NCBI GenBank assembly: GCA_022376465.1
Contig: JACDTU010000005.1
Span: 422,001-486,000 of the forward strand
Length of the DNA: 64,000 nt
From: Cubamyces lactineus
Lineage: Eukaryota > Basidiomycota > Agaricomycetes > Polyporales > Polyporaceae
Direction of reading: 5' to 3'
The position numbers and the translations under genes were made by a program. Positions 11,209 through 22,349 of this stretch are shown in pieces; the stretch's first letter is position 1, and each line of letters opens with the position of its first letter. Under the pieces are notes generated by a model. That model did no database searches and was not told the DNA's origin. It saw nothing but the letters and a program-made list of their open reading frames with translations.

Positions 11209-12195
11209 TCAGCCCTTGAGCGACAGGAAGCTCGCTTTCTTCTCGAGACCGCTTCTGGCAGTGGCAGTAGAGACATTAGTGCAGGATGGTGAACGGAAGA
11301 TAGCACGTGAAGGGCTCGCTGGAGGAGGCCCACGCTGCGGAGACAGAGGCGTCTGCGGAGGCGACGGGGGGGAAAGTTGAATATGAGAGGGATGAGTGGG
11401 GCCTGAGGAGTGGCTGTCCTCGTCGATCTTCGACAATAGAGGCGGAGGCGGAGTGAGAGTGATAGTTTTCGCGATTGAGTCTCTGCTTGCCGTGGAAGGC
11501 TGAGAAAGTGTCTATATAGCGCGTCGAATCAGTGGACATGATCCGGGTTGTAATCTTGGAGAAACTCACGGGAGTTGGCGTGAACAGGCGGAGATGTTCA
11601 CGGCGCACTCTACATCGGCCGACGACGAAGTACACCACGAAGACCACAAGTAAAAGAAGAGTCGACGACTCAATCACGAGACTCGTGAGGGGTAACCCAT
11701 GCCCGGTGTAGTCCCTCTCCAGCATGCCCAAAGCTGAGCGACAGCCATCTGTCAATATTTCCGCGGTAAGCACGATATGGTGACCAGGTTAGATGGCAGG
11801 ACGGTCATTATCTCACCATCAACAGCGTCGCGCGCCAAAATGCCAAGTGGAGTGAATGGCGCAGCAGAGGGTTGGTGAGACGCACTGTCCACATTCCGGA
11901 GCTCGGCCCGAACAGGGTGAGCCATAGAGGATGCACTGGAAAGACGCATAAGAAAAATAGCGTTGCTGCATAAGGGTGTCAAGGGTTCAACATACTTGTC
12001 GGTCATAGAGTTGTGAGGGATCTCCTGGCTCTCAACCGACGTTTCATACCCATTAGAATATGACTCAGCAGTGGGCGGGTCTTCTTCCCATTGAACACGG
12101 GCACGGGCAGGGCCTGGAGTAGGGGTCGCTAGGGTGGGAACGGCGTACGTTGCAACGAGGATGACAAGCGTCGTTGAGCTAAATGGTCTCTGCAT
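11209..12195 (-). CDS. single-pass membrane protein with Pro-rich cytoplasmic tail
   Basis: Four exons (12195-11996, 11935-11817, 11748-11570, 11499-11209) give 262 residues, and all phases close. Residues 1-24 (MQRPFSSTTLVILVATYAVP...) are a good signal peptide. An outer region of about 110 residues follows. Then there is one strong transmembrane helix (ESSTLLLLVVFVVYFVVG) and a positively charged stop-transfer RCRVRREHLR. The rest is a Ser/Pro-rich tail (SPPSPPQTPLSPQRGPPPAS) ending SFLSLKG. This is the layout of a type I plasma-membrane or cell-wall-facing protein. The proline-rich tail could bind SH3 or WW domains (inference). No family was recognised; a wall-stress sensor-like protein is one possibility without specific evidence. 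Confidence 0.7.
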
Positions 12196-13086
12196 CGCTG
12201 TCTTGGCTGTCAGGGAAACTGTCTAGGGGAGGAAGATGGTGCTTACTTGACGATGCGCCATCCCCTTATGAACCTACGAAGGATGAGCTATCGCCCAAGG
12301 AGCACCGCATGCGACGGCGAGGGTCGTAAAGTCCCGATACTCAGATCCGAGTCGTCAACGCGCACTACTATCTGGATAGTTGGGTCCCCTAGAGTGCGAG
12401 AATCATAGCATGAAGCATGGCTAACCGAGCCCTGAGGACCAGTGTACTAGGCCATGTCCGACGGCGCTATTCACAGCCTATAAAGGATAGATTACGACGA
12501 AGCGAATTCTTCTTTCCGTATCGGCTATCTCTCATACTGTGCCAACTCCAAGTCGAGTCAGAAAGTATTATGGACCTAGATTGCAGCTATAACGCCGAAA
12601 ATTCATTCTAGGCAGGCGCCTCTGAGCCACGGTGTCTGGATAGTCGAAAGCTATCAGTTGAACGGCGTCGATGCCACGAGATTTTCTGCAACTTCAGAAC
12701 TTCATAGGAGACTCACAAGGCCATGTAACTGTTGAAGGCCTCGTAGCGGCGACATTAAAGCTTCAGCTATCTTACGCACTGAGCGTTTGATGCAATTGTT
12801 AGTTTGACTCGCCGTGGCCTCAGATGAGGGTGGCGCCGGCGATGTTGAGCGTTGAGTCGTTGAGTCAAGGGCTTCGATACCGAGCGGCGAGAGGGCACAG
12901 GCGCCGGTTGTCCGAAGAGGACGGAGATGGGCGCTTGACGCTAAGCTCACGTGAACTGATTGCTTGGCTCGGCTGTTGGGTGTGGATACAGAGTTTCTCT
13001 GCCTCTTGTTCTCGCTGCCGTACATCTTCTCTATAACCCTCATCTGCACCCCCATCTCCACCGTTCATTGTCGCTCTTGGTCTACG
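12196..13086. other. divergent intergenic region
   Basis: Lies between the start of the membrane-protein gene (-) and calcineurin A (+), so it should hold both promoters. A weak TATA-like CTATAA lies near 13030. No gene was recognised. Confidence 0.45.
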
Positions 13087-15758
13087 ATGGCTCAAAGGCC
13101 GGGGGAGAATGGACACTACTCAAATGCTTATTACCAGATGCAGCCAAATCAGTCAGTAGTCATCCCAAATATCCCTCCGTCTCCGACTAGGAACTTACAG
13201 GAACGCCAGGCCCCTCATGTACGTCTTCACAGCAACCCTTTCCTCGTTTTACACGTAGCTTACTCCGCCGGAACTCTCAGGTACCTCCACCGGCGACACA
13301 CATACCTACAGATGACGAATTCTACGCCTTCGATCCGCATACCGGTCGACATCGCCCGAATGTCGATTACCTGAAGAACCACTTCTTCAGAGAAGGGCGC
13401 ATCTCACATCACCATGCTCTATTCATTTTGGAGCAAGCTACGGACCTCATGAGTCGAGAACCGAATCTCCTTGCTGTGTCGGGCCCTGTAACAGGTACGC
13501 TCCGCCTTGTTCCATGTTCTAGGCAGCGGTTCACGCGATTGTCGCGCCCTGTCAGTCTGTGGAGATATCCATGGGCAGTATGTACGTTCGTCCTCTTCGT
13601 CTTCCTCAGAATATCGCGTGACGCCTTGCAGTATGATCTCATGAAGATATTCGAAATTGGCGGATCGTTTGAAGAGAACAATTACTTGTTCCTTGGGGAT
13701 TATGTTGATCGCGGTTGTTTCGGCATAGAGGTGAGTCTTGGCCCTTCTAGTTCAACCTGGACGGTGTATCAACGTTATGACTTGCGTCCATGACACTGCT
13801 GGCACTACTATCGTTGGCCATGCATTTTCGGAGAGCCTATTGTCCCTGACTTTATTTGGGCCTGGATGCTCGCCTGGCTTGTGTGCTGCCATAGGACGTC
13901 AACTCACCGTGCTAACGCTATTTTCGCCGCCAGTGTCTACTGTACTTGTATGCCCTCAAGTTATGTTACCCGAATCGTCTATTTCTCCTTCGCGGGAATC
14001 ATGAATGCAGGCATTTGACGGAATACTTTACATTTAAACGCGAATGTAAGAATCTATATCCACTCGCTCCTTTTACGAGATATCTCACAGGTCTCGGAGC
14101 TAGGTCTGCACAAGTATTCGGCGGAAGTGTACGACGCTTGCATCCGTTCCTTCCAAGCGCTGCCTGTGACCGCATTGGTGGATGGGAAGTTCTTTTGTGT
14201 TCACGGTGGCATATCCCCGGAACTCGATACCCTGCAGGATCTGGAAAGGGTGCGTATAGAGAACTTTATATGGCAGACTTGCTAGAGTTGAACGTGATCT
14301 ACGTATCGTGCGCAGATGAATCGTTTTGAGGAACCTGCCTCGAAGGGACTGCTGTGCGATCTTCTCTGGGCCGATCCGATCCCCAACTTTGGACATGAAG
14401 TAAGCAGAACTTGTTCGCTGCGGTTGCACACTTTCTCACGGACCCGCGTTCCAGTCAGATCCCCAGCAGGGGCAGTCCCCTTATGCGTATCCCGGGTTTC
14501 CCTTCATCGACAACCATACACGAGGGTGTAGTTACTACTTCACGTCAGTAGTTCTCGACGGCTGCCAGCAGCATCTAGCTCGCTAACACCTCATTGGCTG
14601 GCCAGTTACGAAGCGGCGTGTAGGTTCCTCGAACGTAACCAGCTATTGGGCATATTCCGTGGACACGAAGCGCAGGATGCGGGGTACACCATGCACCGCA
14701 AGACACCAACGAAGAAGTTCCCATCTGTCATTACGATCTTCAGCGCCCCGAATTACTTGGATGTATACCACAATCGGGGTGCTGTGATCAAGTACAAGAA
14801 CAGGAATATCACTATAAGGTACGCCTAGAGCTGTCGAGCCTAGGGTTTTCGGTACGAGGCTGATGCTCTGGACATTTTTCCAGGCAGTACAATGCGACAT
14901 CGCATCCGTATTGGCTACCAAATTTCATGGACGCCTTTACATGGTCGCTACCCTTCGTCGGCGAAAAGATCACTGAGATGCTTCTTGCCATCTTGGCTGT
15001 GTGCTCGGACCAAGAGCTCGAGTCGACCTCATCCGAAGAAGACGACTCAGAGCGCCTACGCGAGCTCGAAGAGGAAGACGACGAGACGCGTACCGTTGCG
15101 GATATTTCTCTGACACCAAACGAGATATCCCAGCGGAGGCAGGAAATTAAGAACAAGATTCTTGCTATCGGCAAGATGCAGCGTATTTTCCAGGTCTTGC
15201 GGTATGTATATGCCTTTCGATCTCAAGTCTTTCAAGAGTGGGTTGTTCACGCGTGTCTACAGAGAGGAAGCAGAGAACGCGACGGAGCTCACGCCCGCGG
15301 GCGTGCCCGTACCGACTGCATGGCCAGGCGGGTTCCATGCGCCAGGCTCAGCGCCCGACGCGCTCGCGGTGCAGGGCACACAGATGCGGCGGATGATCCG
15401 GAACTTCAACGACGCGCGCGCGTCGGACCTGGCGAACGAGCGCATGCCGCAGTTCGACTATACCGCAGCGCCAAGCATCCCGCTCGTGCCTGTCCCGAGC
15501 ATGCGCCTGCCCAACCTCGCGCTTGCGACTTCTCCGGGCGGCGTGGGACCTGCGGGAGACGGCGCTCCGGGTGCAAGCGGAGTGGGTGGAGAGTTGGTTG
15601 ATGGGCACAGCAGGCGGATCGAGGATTTGATTAAGAGGGCGTTGGAGGAGGAAGGGTTGGGCGATGGAGGGATGGTCGAGCGGTTGGCGGACAAGATCGC
15701 GAGAGGAAGTCGGGGTGCTCGGCCGAGAGGCTTGAAGAGGTTCGAGACGGCACCGTGA
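13087..15758 (+). CDS. CNA1: calcineurin A, Ca2+/calmodulin-dependent Ser/Thr phosphatase catalytic subunit
   Basis: Eleven exons (13087-13218, 13281-13494, 13556-13581, 13632-13730, 13934-14045, 14104-14249, 14316-14399, 14455-14543, 14606-14818, 14884-15201, 15263-15758) give 642 residues. The PPP phosphatase signatures are all present: [28 protein letters not shown] and SAPNYLD. The calcineurin-B-binding helix follows ([19 protein letters not shown]). Next come an acidic linker, the calmodulin-binding segment [20 protein letters not shown], and the autoinhibitory segment around [10 protein letters not shown]. Calcineurin dephosphorylates Crz1-type factors in response to Ca2+ and supports stress tolerance, hyphal growth and mating in fungi. 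The tail after the autoinhibitory segment is long (about 115 residues), Gly/Pro-rich, and ends in a basic [12 protein letters not shown] patch. Exon 3 is only 26 bases and carries the GDIHGQ metal-site motif. Confidence 0.95.
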
Positions 15759-16310
15759 GCGGGATGTCGACGAGCTCTGTGCGACTACTAGTTGATTTGG
15801 CGGAGGTTTTGTTGTGTGTATGTGTGGTATACCCACTTGGTGATAGTGTTGTCTGCATGTAACACGACGCTATGTTTTCAGTAGTATTCAGGATATGATT
15901 CATCGCGTTGTTCTGGGGGACTCCGCATTGTGTGCTCGCAACGACGCTCGCATGTGCACGCAGTGGCTCTTGGCAACTGCTTGACGTGTTGCGATCGCCT
16001 CCTCAACGATGATCGATGACGTAGGACCAGTAGACGTAGCGAATTACCTTGAGGTTGTAATAGGTACATCTCAGGCAGAAACCGTAGAAGGGCAAAGTAA
16101 CCGTATCATCACAACGTACATTCCAGCGTTCCAAGACTTCTAATTTACTCTGTATCCTCTGCGATCTCGTATCAAGTCAACACTTCCGTAGACGACGCGC
16201 GCAGCCACATTGCCATCGAGACGCATCTCCGGTCGCAGGAAGTCCCGGGGAATGGCGTTAGAGGCACAGGGCTCGAAGCGTAGGATAGTCGAACAGCGAA
16301 GTATAGGGCA
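15759..16310. other. intergenic between convergent genes
   Basis: 3' flanks of calcineurin A (+) and UBC13 (-). No coding segment was recognised. Confidence 0.55.
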
Positions 16311-17173
16311 CTAGGCGTGAGCGTACTTCTCGGTCCATTCACGACTGACCCGTTGTGCGTCCGCCTCGTTCTCCTTGTAGTGCTTCGCAACGTCCGTCGC
16401 GAGCGGGTCGTCCGGGTTCGGCGCGGAGAGGAGGGCTTGGATGGAAAGGAGGACGGTACGGATCTGGAGAGCTGGGGACCACTTGTCTGCAAAGGAGATA
16501 CGATGTAAGCGTGGGTTTGCTCCTGGAAAGCATGGGTCGCAGGCACGACTTCGGGCGATCCGGCACGAAGGGCATAGGAAGGAGGAGCAAGATCACAGAC
16601 GCACCTTTCAGGATATCTAGGCAAATACGACCGAGCTTGTCTGTGCAGAGATATGGTTCAGATATGGAAACGACATGCAAGGAGGGATGTGGCTCACCGA
16701 TATTCGGGTGGTAGATCTTGGTAAGGAAACGGACTTTGGGAGGGCTCATGGGGTACTCCTCTGGCAGAAAAAGCTCGAGTCTAAAGACGCCATCTGGATA
16801 GGTTCGAGAGGGGTCAGGGTACAGCCAGTGAGAGGATTTGGACGGGCGTGGAGATGCAGGGACCGAATGGGAGACGTACTCTGGAATGGGCTGCCATCGG
16901 GTCCTTGGATGGTGACATCAAAGTATCGAAGATTGTCGTCGTGAGGCGCGGCGGTGATTCCTGGCGCTGGATCCGCTACGAGCCGTTCTGTCTCCTAGAA
17001 CGTTGGGGCAAGTAGAGAAGACAAGGGCGTATCGCGCGTAATGAGAATGATTGGTCGTGTGGACGACGGAAGAAGACGCACCTTGATGATGCGCTATTGA
17101 ACAGCAATCAAGGCACGGGTTAGCGGATAGACGCAAAGGCTGTGTGCAGACTACGTACCTTTGGAAGAGACAT
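16311..17173 (-). CDS. UBC13: ubiquitin-conjugating enzyme E2, UBC13 type
   Basis: Six exons (17173-17159, 17093-17082, 16994-16880, 16793-16698, 16640-16605, 16486-16311) give 149 residues, the usual E2 length. The order of UBC13 landmarks is intact: [20 protein letters not shown], the [18 protein letters not shown] core with the HPN motif, the catalytic cysteine in [14 protein letters not shown], and [11 protein letters not shown] with the N-D-V-like AKHY helix after it. UBC13 works with an MMS2-type partner to build Lys63-linked ubiquitin chains in post-replication repair. The second exon is only 12 bases (encoding RIIK). The start lies 232 bases from that of Elongin C on the other strand. 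Confidence 0.93.
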
Positions 17174-17405
17174 TGAGGGAAATGGCGGGAGTCAGTGGCG
17201 GTGGTTGCGATTCAAGAGCTCAAAACGCCTTCCCGGATGGCCCAGATATTCCCTTTTCCGGTAGTCCGGCAACACGGCCCGTTAGCGCCGGCAGCCACAA
17301 CGACCAACGACCGCGACCAGTGCAAGGAGGTTGGACGCGTACTACCACGGCATCTTCAAACAGTATCTCTCGGACCCTGGTCCCTGATTGCGCCACCCAT
17401 CAGCC
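17174..17405. promoter_or_regulatory. shared bidirectional promoter, UBC13 / Elongin C
   Basis: Only 232 bases separate the two divergent start codons (17173 minus, 17406 plus). Both promoters and 5' leaders must therefore fit here. No clear TATA box is seen. Confidence 0.6.
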
Positions 17406-18076
17406 ATGGCAGACGATTCCTCCAACATGCAAGTACGCCTCAACCTGTTTTCCTAGGATCCATGTTCCAGGCTCACATCCCTGGACCTTCTTGGCAGGTG
17501 GAAGAGAAGGACAAGATGAACGAATGGGTCCGTCTCACGAGCCCAGACGGCTACGAATATCTCATCAAGAGGACAGTTGCCATGTGTAGCGGCACCCTCA
17601 GAAACTCTCTCAGTGCTGAAAGTAGGCTCTTCCCGCGTTGTACCGCTCGTCGGAGATGTCTTACCGCATAACTTCTCAGGTAGCTTCTCCGAAGCCTTGT
17701 CAAATACCTCGCATACTACCGAGCGGTACGCGGCTCACAGTCGGCGACTGTGCTGTACCGGAAATCTCGTTTGCGAACCTGACAGCCGCTTCTTCGCGTC
17801 AATTACAGGGCGATTATCGTCGAGAAGCTGTGCGAGTACCTGACTTACAAGTCCCTCTATGAGAGCGCAAAGAAGAATGAAGAGATTCCAGACTTCCAGG
17901 AGCGCGTCTACCCAGAGATATCCCTGGAACTGTAAGTGCTCAAGTCATGGATCACACCATCGCGCTGAGCTCGGAACTTCTGTCTAGGCTTGTGGCTGCG
18001 GATTATTACGACGGTATGTGTGAGGGTATTATACGCTCCAAGATTCTACTGAGCCAGACAACGTGTCGTAGCCTGA
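17406..18076 (+). CDS. ELC1: Elongin C
   Basis: Six exons (17406-17432, 17498-17621, 17680-17725, 17809-17931, 17988-18013, 18072-18076) give 116 residues. Elongin C has a BTB/POZ-like fold and bridges substrate receptors to cullins; it also forms the Elongin complex with Elongin A. The family pattern is clear: EWVRLTSPDGYEYLIKRTVA, the SGTLRNSLS turn, the EKLCEYLTYKSLY helix, EEIPDFQERVYPEISLEL, and the end VAADYYDA. The final exon supplies only CC plus the stop TGA. This is supported by a donor GTATGT and by the conserved DYYDA-type end. Its promoter is shared with UBC13. Confidence 0.9.
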
Positions 18077-18540
18077 TGTCGGTATCGTACACCATGGGAC
18101 CGCAGATGCGCTGCCACGGTACGTCCAGGCTGGCCCATGCAGTATGCGTTTCAAGGGCTCGCGGCGTGTTCAAGCACTTAGGGTTGGCATTTCGCCGAAC
18201 CTGAGCTTGAATTGCTGTGATCGATTCACCACTTGTCAACTTGGTTCTGCCTCAGACCACATATTGCGAATCACAAAAGGATAACAGGAGAGCACAGAAC
18301 AGCCCTTCTGGATGGCATCCACTTTGTATAGTGCCACTGTGACCATGTGATAATAGGTCCTATACGCTCATTGTCCTCCGATAGCATGTTCGTCCGACTC
18401 TGCCTTGCCTCAAGGCCCCGTACGCATCCACCTCAGGCCATGTTGTCTGACTACTTTATATCGTGAACCTGAATGATATGAGCGATGAGGGCCGCACGCA
18501 ACGGGCCCTTAGGGGTACAGGTATGCATCATATACGTCAT
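18077..18540. other. intergenic between convergent genes
   Basis: 3' flanks of Elongin C (+) and the GMC oxidoreductase (-). Nothing recognisable. Confidence 0.5.
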
Positions 18541-21500
18541 CTAATAGTTCTCTCGAACTTTCATATGATCGCACCATGCCGATGCGGTAGAGTTGCTCCG
18601 GCCGTAGCTGCTGTGGTTGATCATGTCCGCAGCCTGGTGACAGAGAAATTGTCAGGAATCCGCAGGCTAGTGTATCCACAGCTTTCCGCGCAAGCGCTCA
18701 CCTTCTCCGCAATGGCGTAAATAGTTGACTGTATGTGGGCCCCAATGTGGATCGGGATGATGCTCGCGTCCACAATCCGGAGATTTGTAGTGCCGTGCAC
18801 TGTCAAAGTGTTGTCGACCACGCCTAGGCCATCCGAGTCAGGGACTTGTAAGGGATCTTGGTAAGAGGGTTGTGTCCATTGAACTACTCACCACCGAAGT
18901 CCTTGGGCGCCATCGCAGCGGTACCTGGGTTTGTTCGTCGGCATGGAAAGCATGGCGGGTGTGCTGTACTGTACGTACCTACGGAGTGGTCCCCGATCTA
19001 TACCAAATACCGAGCGTCAGTGTCGCACATCCACCCCTATTTATTCGCTACTCACCGAAGCACCCGAGCTGATGTAGCTATGCACGGCGGCGATGGGGTG
19101 AGTCTTTCATGCTATCATCGGGGGCACTATGACGGCTCACGATAACAGTTCCTCATCTGTCTGGAGCGATGGATCGGGATCCGTCTGAATCTGAACCAGA
19201 TCTGAAAATGGCGCCTGTCCTCCTATCTTGATGAGGAACTTCAGTATCTGAAGGATGAGTTGCGTATCTACATTCCCGTGAATAGACATAAGGCTTTCCG
19301 CCAATTACGGACCGCGTACCGAACTCGCTACTGAGGAGGTTGAAATCGACCGCGGGTGCAGTAAGAGGGTCGCTGGATGCGATGTGCTACATTGGAAAAG
19401 GTTGACTCATGCTCATGCGGCTCTTCGTTACAGACGGGAGACTTACAACGCTGCCTTTACTTGAGGGATGCTTGCGACGTCGGGTGAGATTGCCATCCAA
19501 TATAACGTTCCTCCGTAAAACTCACCACCATCCCACCAATGACCGAAACGTAGCTCTCGTTCGGCGCCGGGTTGACGAGTCCTCGAACCCACTCTATCAA
19601 CTCGAGCGCTGCGGCGCTACCATCAGCAAAGTATTCGCGACGAAAGCGATTCTGCAACTTCGTCAATGGCGATGTCGCCTCAGCCGCCTCCTTGTCGAAT
19701 ATGTCTAGCAAGGCCGCCATCTCCGAAGACGAGACGATATCGCCAAGGGTCAGGAAGGCGAGGAGCGAGTCAGTCGCTGCCAGCAGGCCTCCTCGAGTCT
19801 CGTCGCTGTAAGAATGTGTTGAGAAACGGCATGATGTACTACCCAGTAGTGTCTGCGGATAGACTCACTATATCTTCTGTTGCTCGGCCGCGAAAGTGGC
19901 GTTGTTCCGCAGGAGATCTACATATGTAGCTCATATGGATTGCGAGTGATTTGTAGTGTGGCGTCGACGTACCGAATGTCTGGACCCCTGGTTTGACTTG
20001 CCACTCCGCGAGAACGAACAGGTGCTCCTATAAAGGTGTTGACTGAGGGTCCCAAATAGCTCTTGATGAGCTTAGTCTACTGTCTCACCTGTAGGTTTTC
20101 TCCGACCCCAGGGAGATCAAGGAGAGGTTTTACCCCGAAACTTTGCAAAATAGAAGAATTGCCTATGCCTAGGGCCGCAAGGTGTGAGCCGAGGAGTTAC
20201 TGATGCGACTTATTGCCCACCGGAGAGCTCAAGTAGTTGAGGCGTTTGGATGGTACCGGTGGAGAGAATGACTTCTCTCCGTGCGGTCGCAGTATAGGTC
20301 TTTCCGCCGACGACGAACTCGACTCCAGTGGCGATTAGCGGGCTGCGGCCCTTTGCGAACGATACCTTTGTCGCCTACGATCATTGAATGAGCATGAATA
20401 GCGACTCTAATCGCATCTCCGATGCATACCTGGGCATTCAAGAGGGCCTGGTAATTCGCATCATTGGCATGCGAGCAGTAGTACGTGTTCGCGGCATAAG
20501 ATCGCTTGCCTTCCGCGCGGTTGATGTTCGTAAGCGTGTTCGTCACCCCGCTAGCGTTGCCGGATTGCTATTAGCGTTCGTTAACTTGTGAAGGTATGCT
20601 GACCTCTAGGACGGCCTGCTACGTACCGGCTCGACGTTTGTGCCTATCCCCAAATCGTTCAACACGTCAACCATCTTAAAGGCCGCATCAAAGTAGACGT
20701 CATTGTGGGATGTCTAAAAGGTGCGAAATAAGCCTTTGACTGAGGTGTGTGCTACACCACGCGACATACGACAATTGGCCCTGCGAAACCATCGACGTGA
20801 GGAAGGTCGTGCAGGGCGCGCTCTCTGTCTTGTTCGGATATGCCTGGGAATGGATCGTGAGGAGGCAGAGTGTAGTTCTCGCATCTCTGCAAGTACGGAA
20901 GCAAGCCTGACCAGCCCCAGGTGCTGTCGGATGCGAAGGGGATCCAGGCGTCGTATTCAACAGAGGATGCACGGCCCCAAGCCATGCCGTTGATCCCGCT
21001 CGAGCCACCGAGCATCTTGCCCCTGACCAAACAAAGTGAGGCAGCATTCGAGGAAGTGGTATATGATGCTGTACCGAGGAATGGCGAAGCTTCTCTTGTT
21101 CAAATGAGTTTGCGGCACAGACGTGAAGAGCCAGTCGTAGGACGCATTCCCAGCTCCAGAACGCGCTGTAGGGCTTAGAGTCTAGCAGATTGATCTGCGT
21201 TTGGCTAACCATACGTACCTGGAACCTCGACGATAGGATCGTTAAGATGAATATTCCCAGCTTCTATGAGACCGACAGTCACAGACGGATCCTCCGCGAG
21301 TCTGTGGAGGGTATGTCAGAAAGCAACACTGTTTGAATACTCGGTTCTATGCATCACCTGGCGGATAATGCTACGCCGGCTGTTCCGCCACCTATGTGCG
21401 AAGTGATATGCGAGCTAACATCAGACAGTACTATAACGAACCAACTAGAAACGTACCAATAACGAGATAGTCGAAACTCGCCTTCGAGAAGTCGGCTGCG

Positions 21501-21598
21501 GTCGAGGTTCGTGGTACATTAGCGCACGTAGTAGCGCTGACGTGCCATCCTTCGAGGATGAATGCCACTGTCGCGAGAGTGACCTTCAGAACGCTCAT
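18541..21598 (-). CDS. GMC oxidoreductase, aryl-alcohol-oxidase-like, secreted
   Basis: About 20 short exons on the minus strand give roughly 658 residues. The N-terminus (MSVLKVTLATVAFILEGWHV) is a likely signal peptide. The FAD dinucleotide motif DYLVIGGGTAGVALSARLAE follows, with GLIEAG at the end of beta-2. GMC signature 1 is RGKMLGGSSGINGMAWGR and signature 2 is VILSTGTIQTPQLLELSG. The catalytic pair is conserved: His in GDHSVGTAAMAP and His in GAHIQSTIYAIAEKAADMI, the latter following VHGTTNLRIVDASIIP. Secreted GMC enzymes oxidise aryl or aliphatic alcohols or sugars to make H2O2 during wood decay. The exact substrate cannot be read from the sequence. Several exons are tiny (for example HPSSKGSV, 24 bases, and GDHSV, 19 bases). 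Individual splice junctions in the last third are less certain than the overall call. Confidence 0.87.
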
Positions 21599-22349
21599 GG
21601 CAAAGCTCTGACTCTGAGTGTAAGAGAGGTCGGCAAGGACAAGCTAGAGTGTTCGAGTGGCTTTTTGTACGACCCAAGACTGCGATCATGACCGGCGATG
21701 CTGAAGAGCGGCAGCGATGTTTCATGGCGAGTGGTACGATATGGCGCAGCTTTGGAGAATCAATATGTTGTTATGGATGTATTAGCAATGACAAAAATGA
21801 GGGTGGCGGATGGTGGCGTACGGCGCATGCCCAATGACAACCTGAGCGTACTTACTCCGAGTGCTGATCAGCGCTCAGCGCCGGATCGCTGGCGGCGCCC
21901 ATCACCCTACGTTCAGCATTTACGCAAGACATGCTAGGTTTCTTCTGTTTGCATGGAATCGCGCCCTTGGAGCGCTTGAGTTTGGACAAAAAATCGTAAG
22001 TCAAGGCTGGACAACGTCCGACGTCCATCTTACGAGATACCTTCCGTGCACATCGCGCCGGCTCTTCAGCAGGATTCCTGCCGGATGTGCTGGCTAACTA
22101 GAGCTATTCGATGGGTCATCTTACCCTCCTTCTCAGTTGTTGGGCCTACGCCTTGACCGACATTTCATCACAACGTGACTATGGGGTCGTCGGGAAGCTG
22201 TAAGTAGTCCAATAGATAACATTGCGGGGTCGTGACATGGCGAGTGTAGACTTGTGGTAGTACATATGGTCTTCAAAATAACTGTAATGTGTGGCCTAGG
22301 GAGTATACGTAGTAAGATGCGTTGCCTGTCCATAGAAATCTGTGACCCA
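21599..22349. other. intergenic, upstream of the GMC gene
   Basis: Holds the GMC promoter and the 3' flank of the RING-H2 gene. No coding segment or clear TATA box was recognised. Confidence 0.45.
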
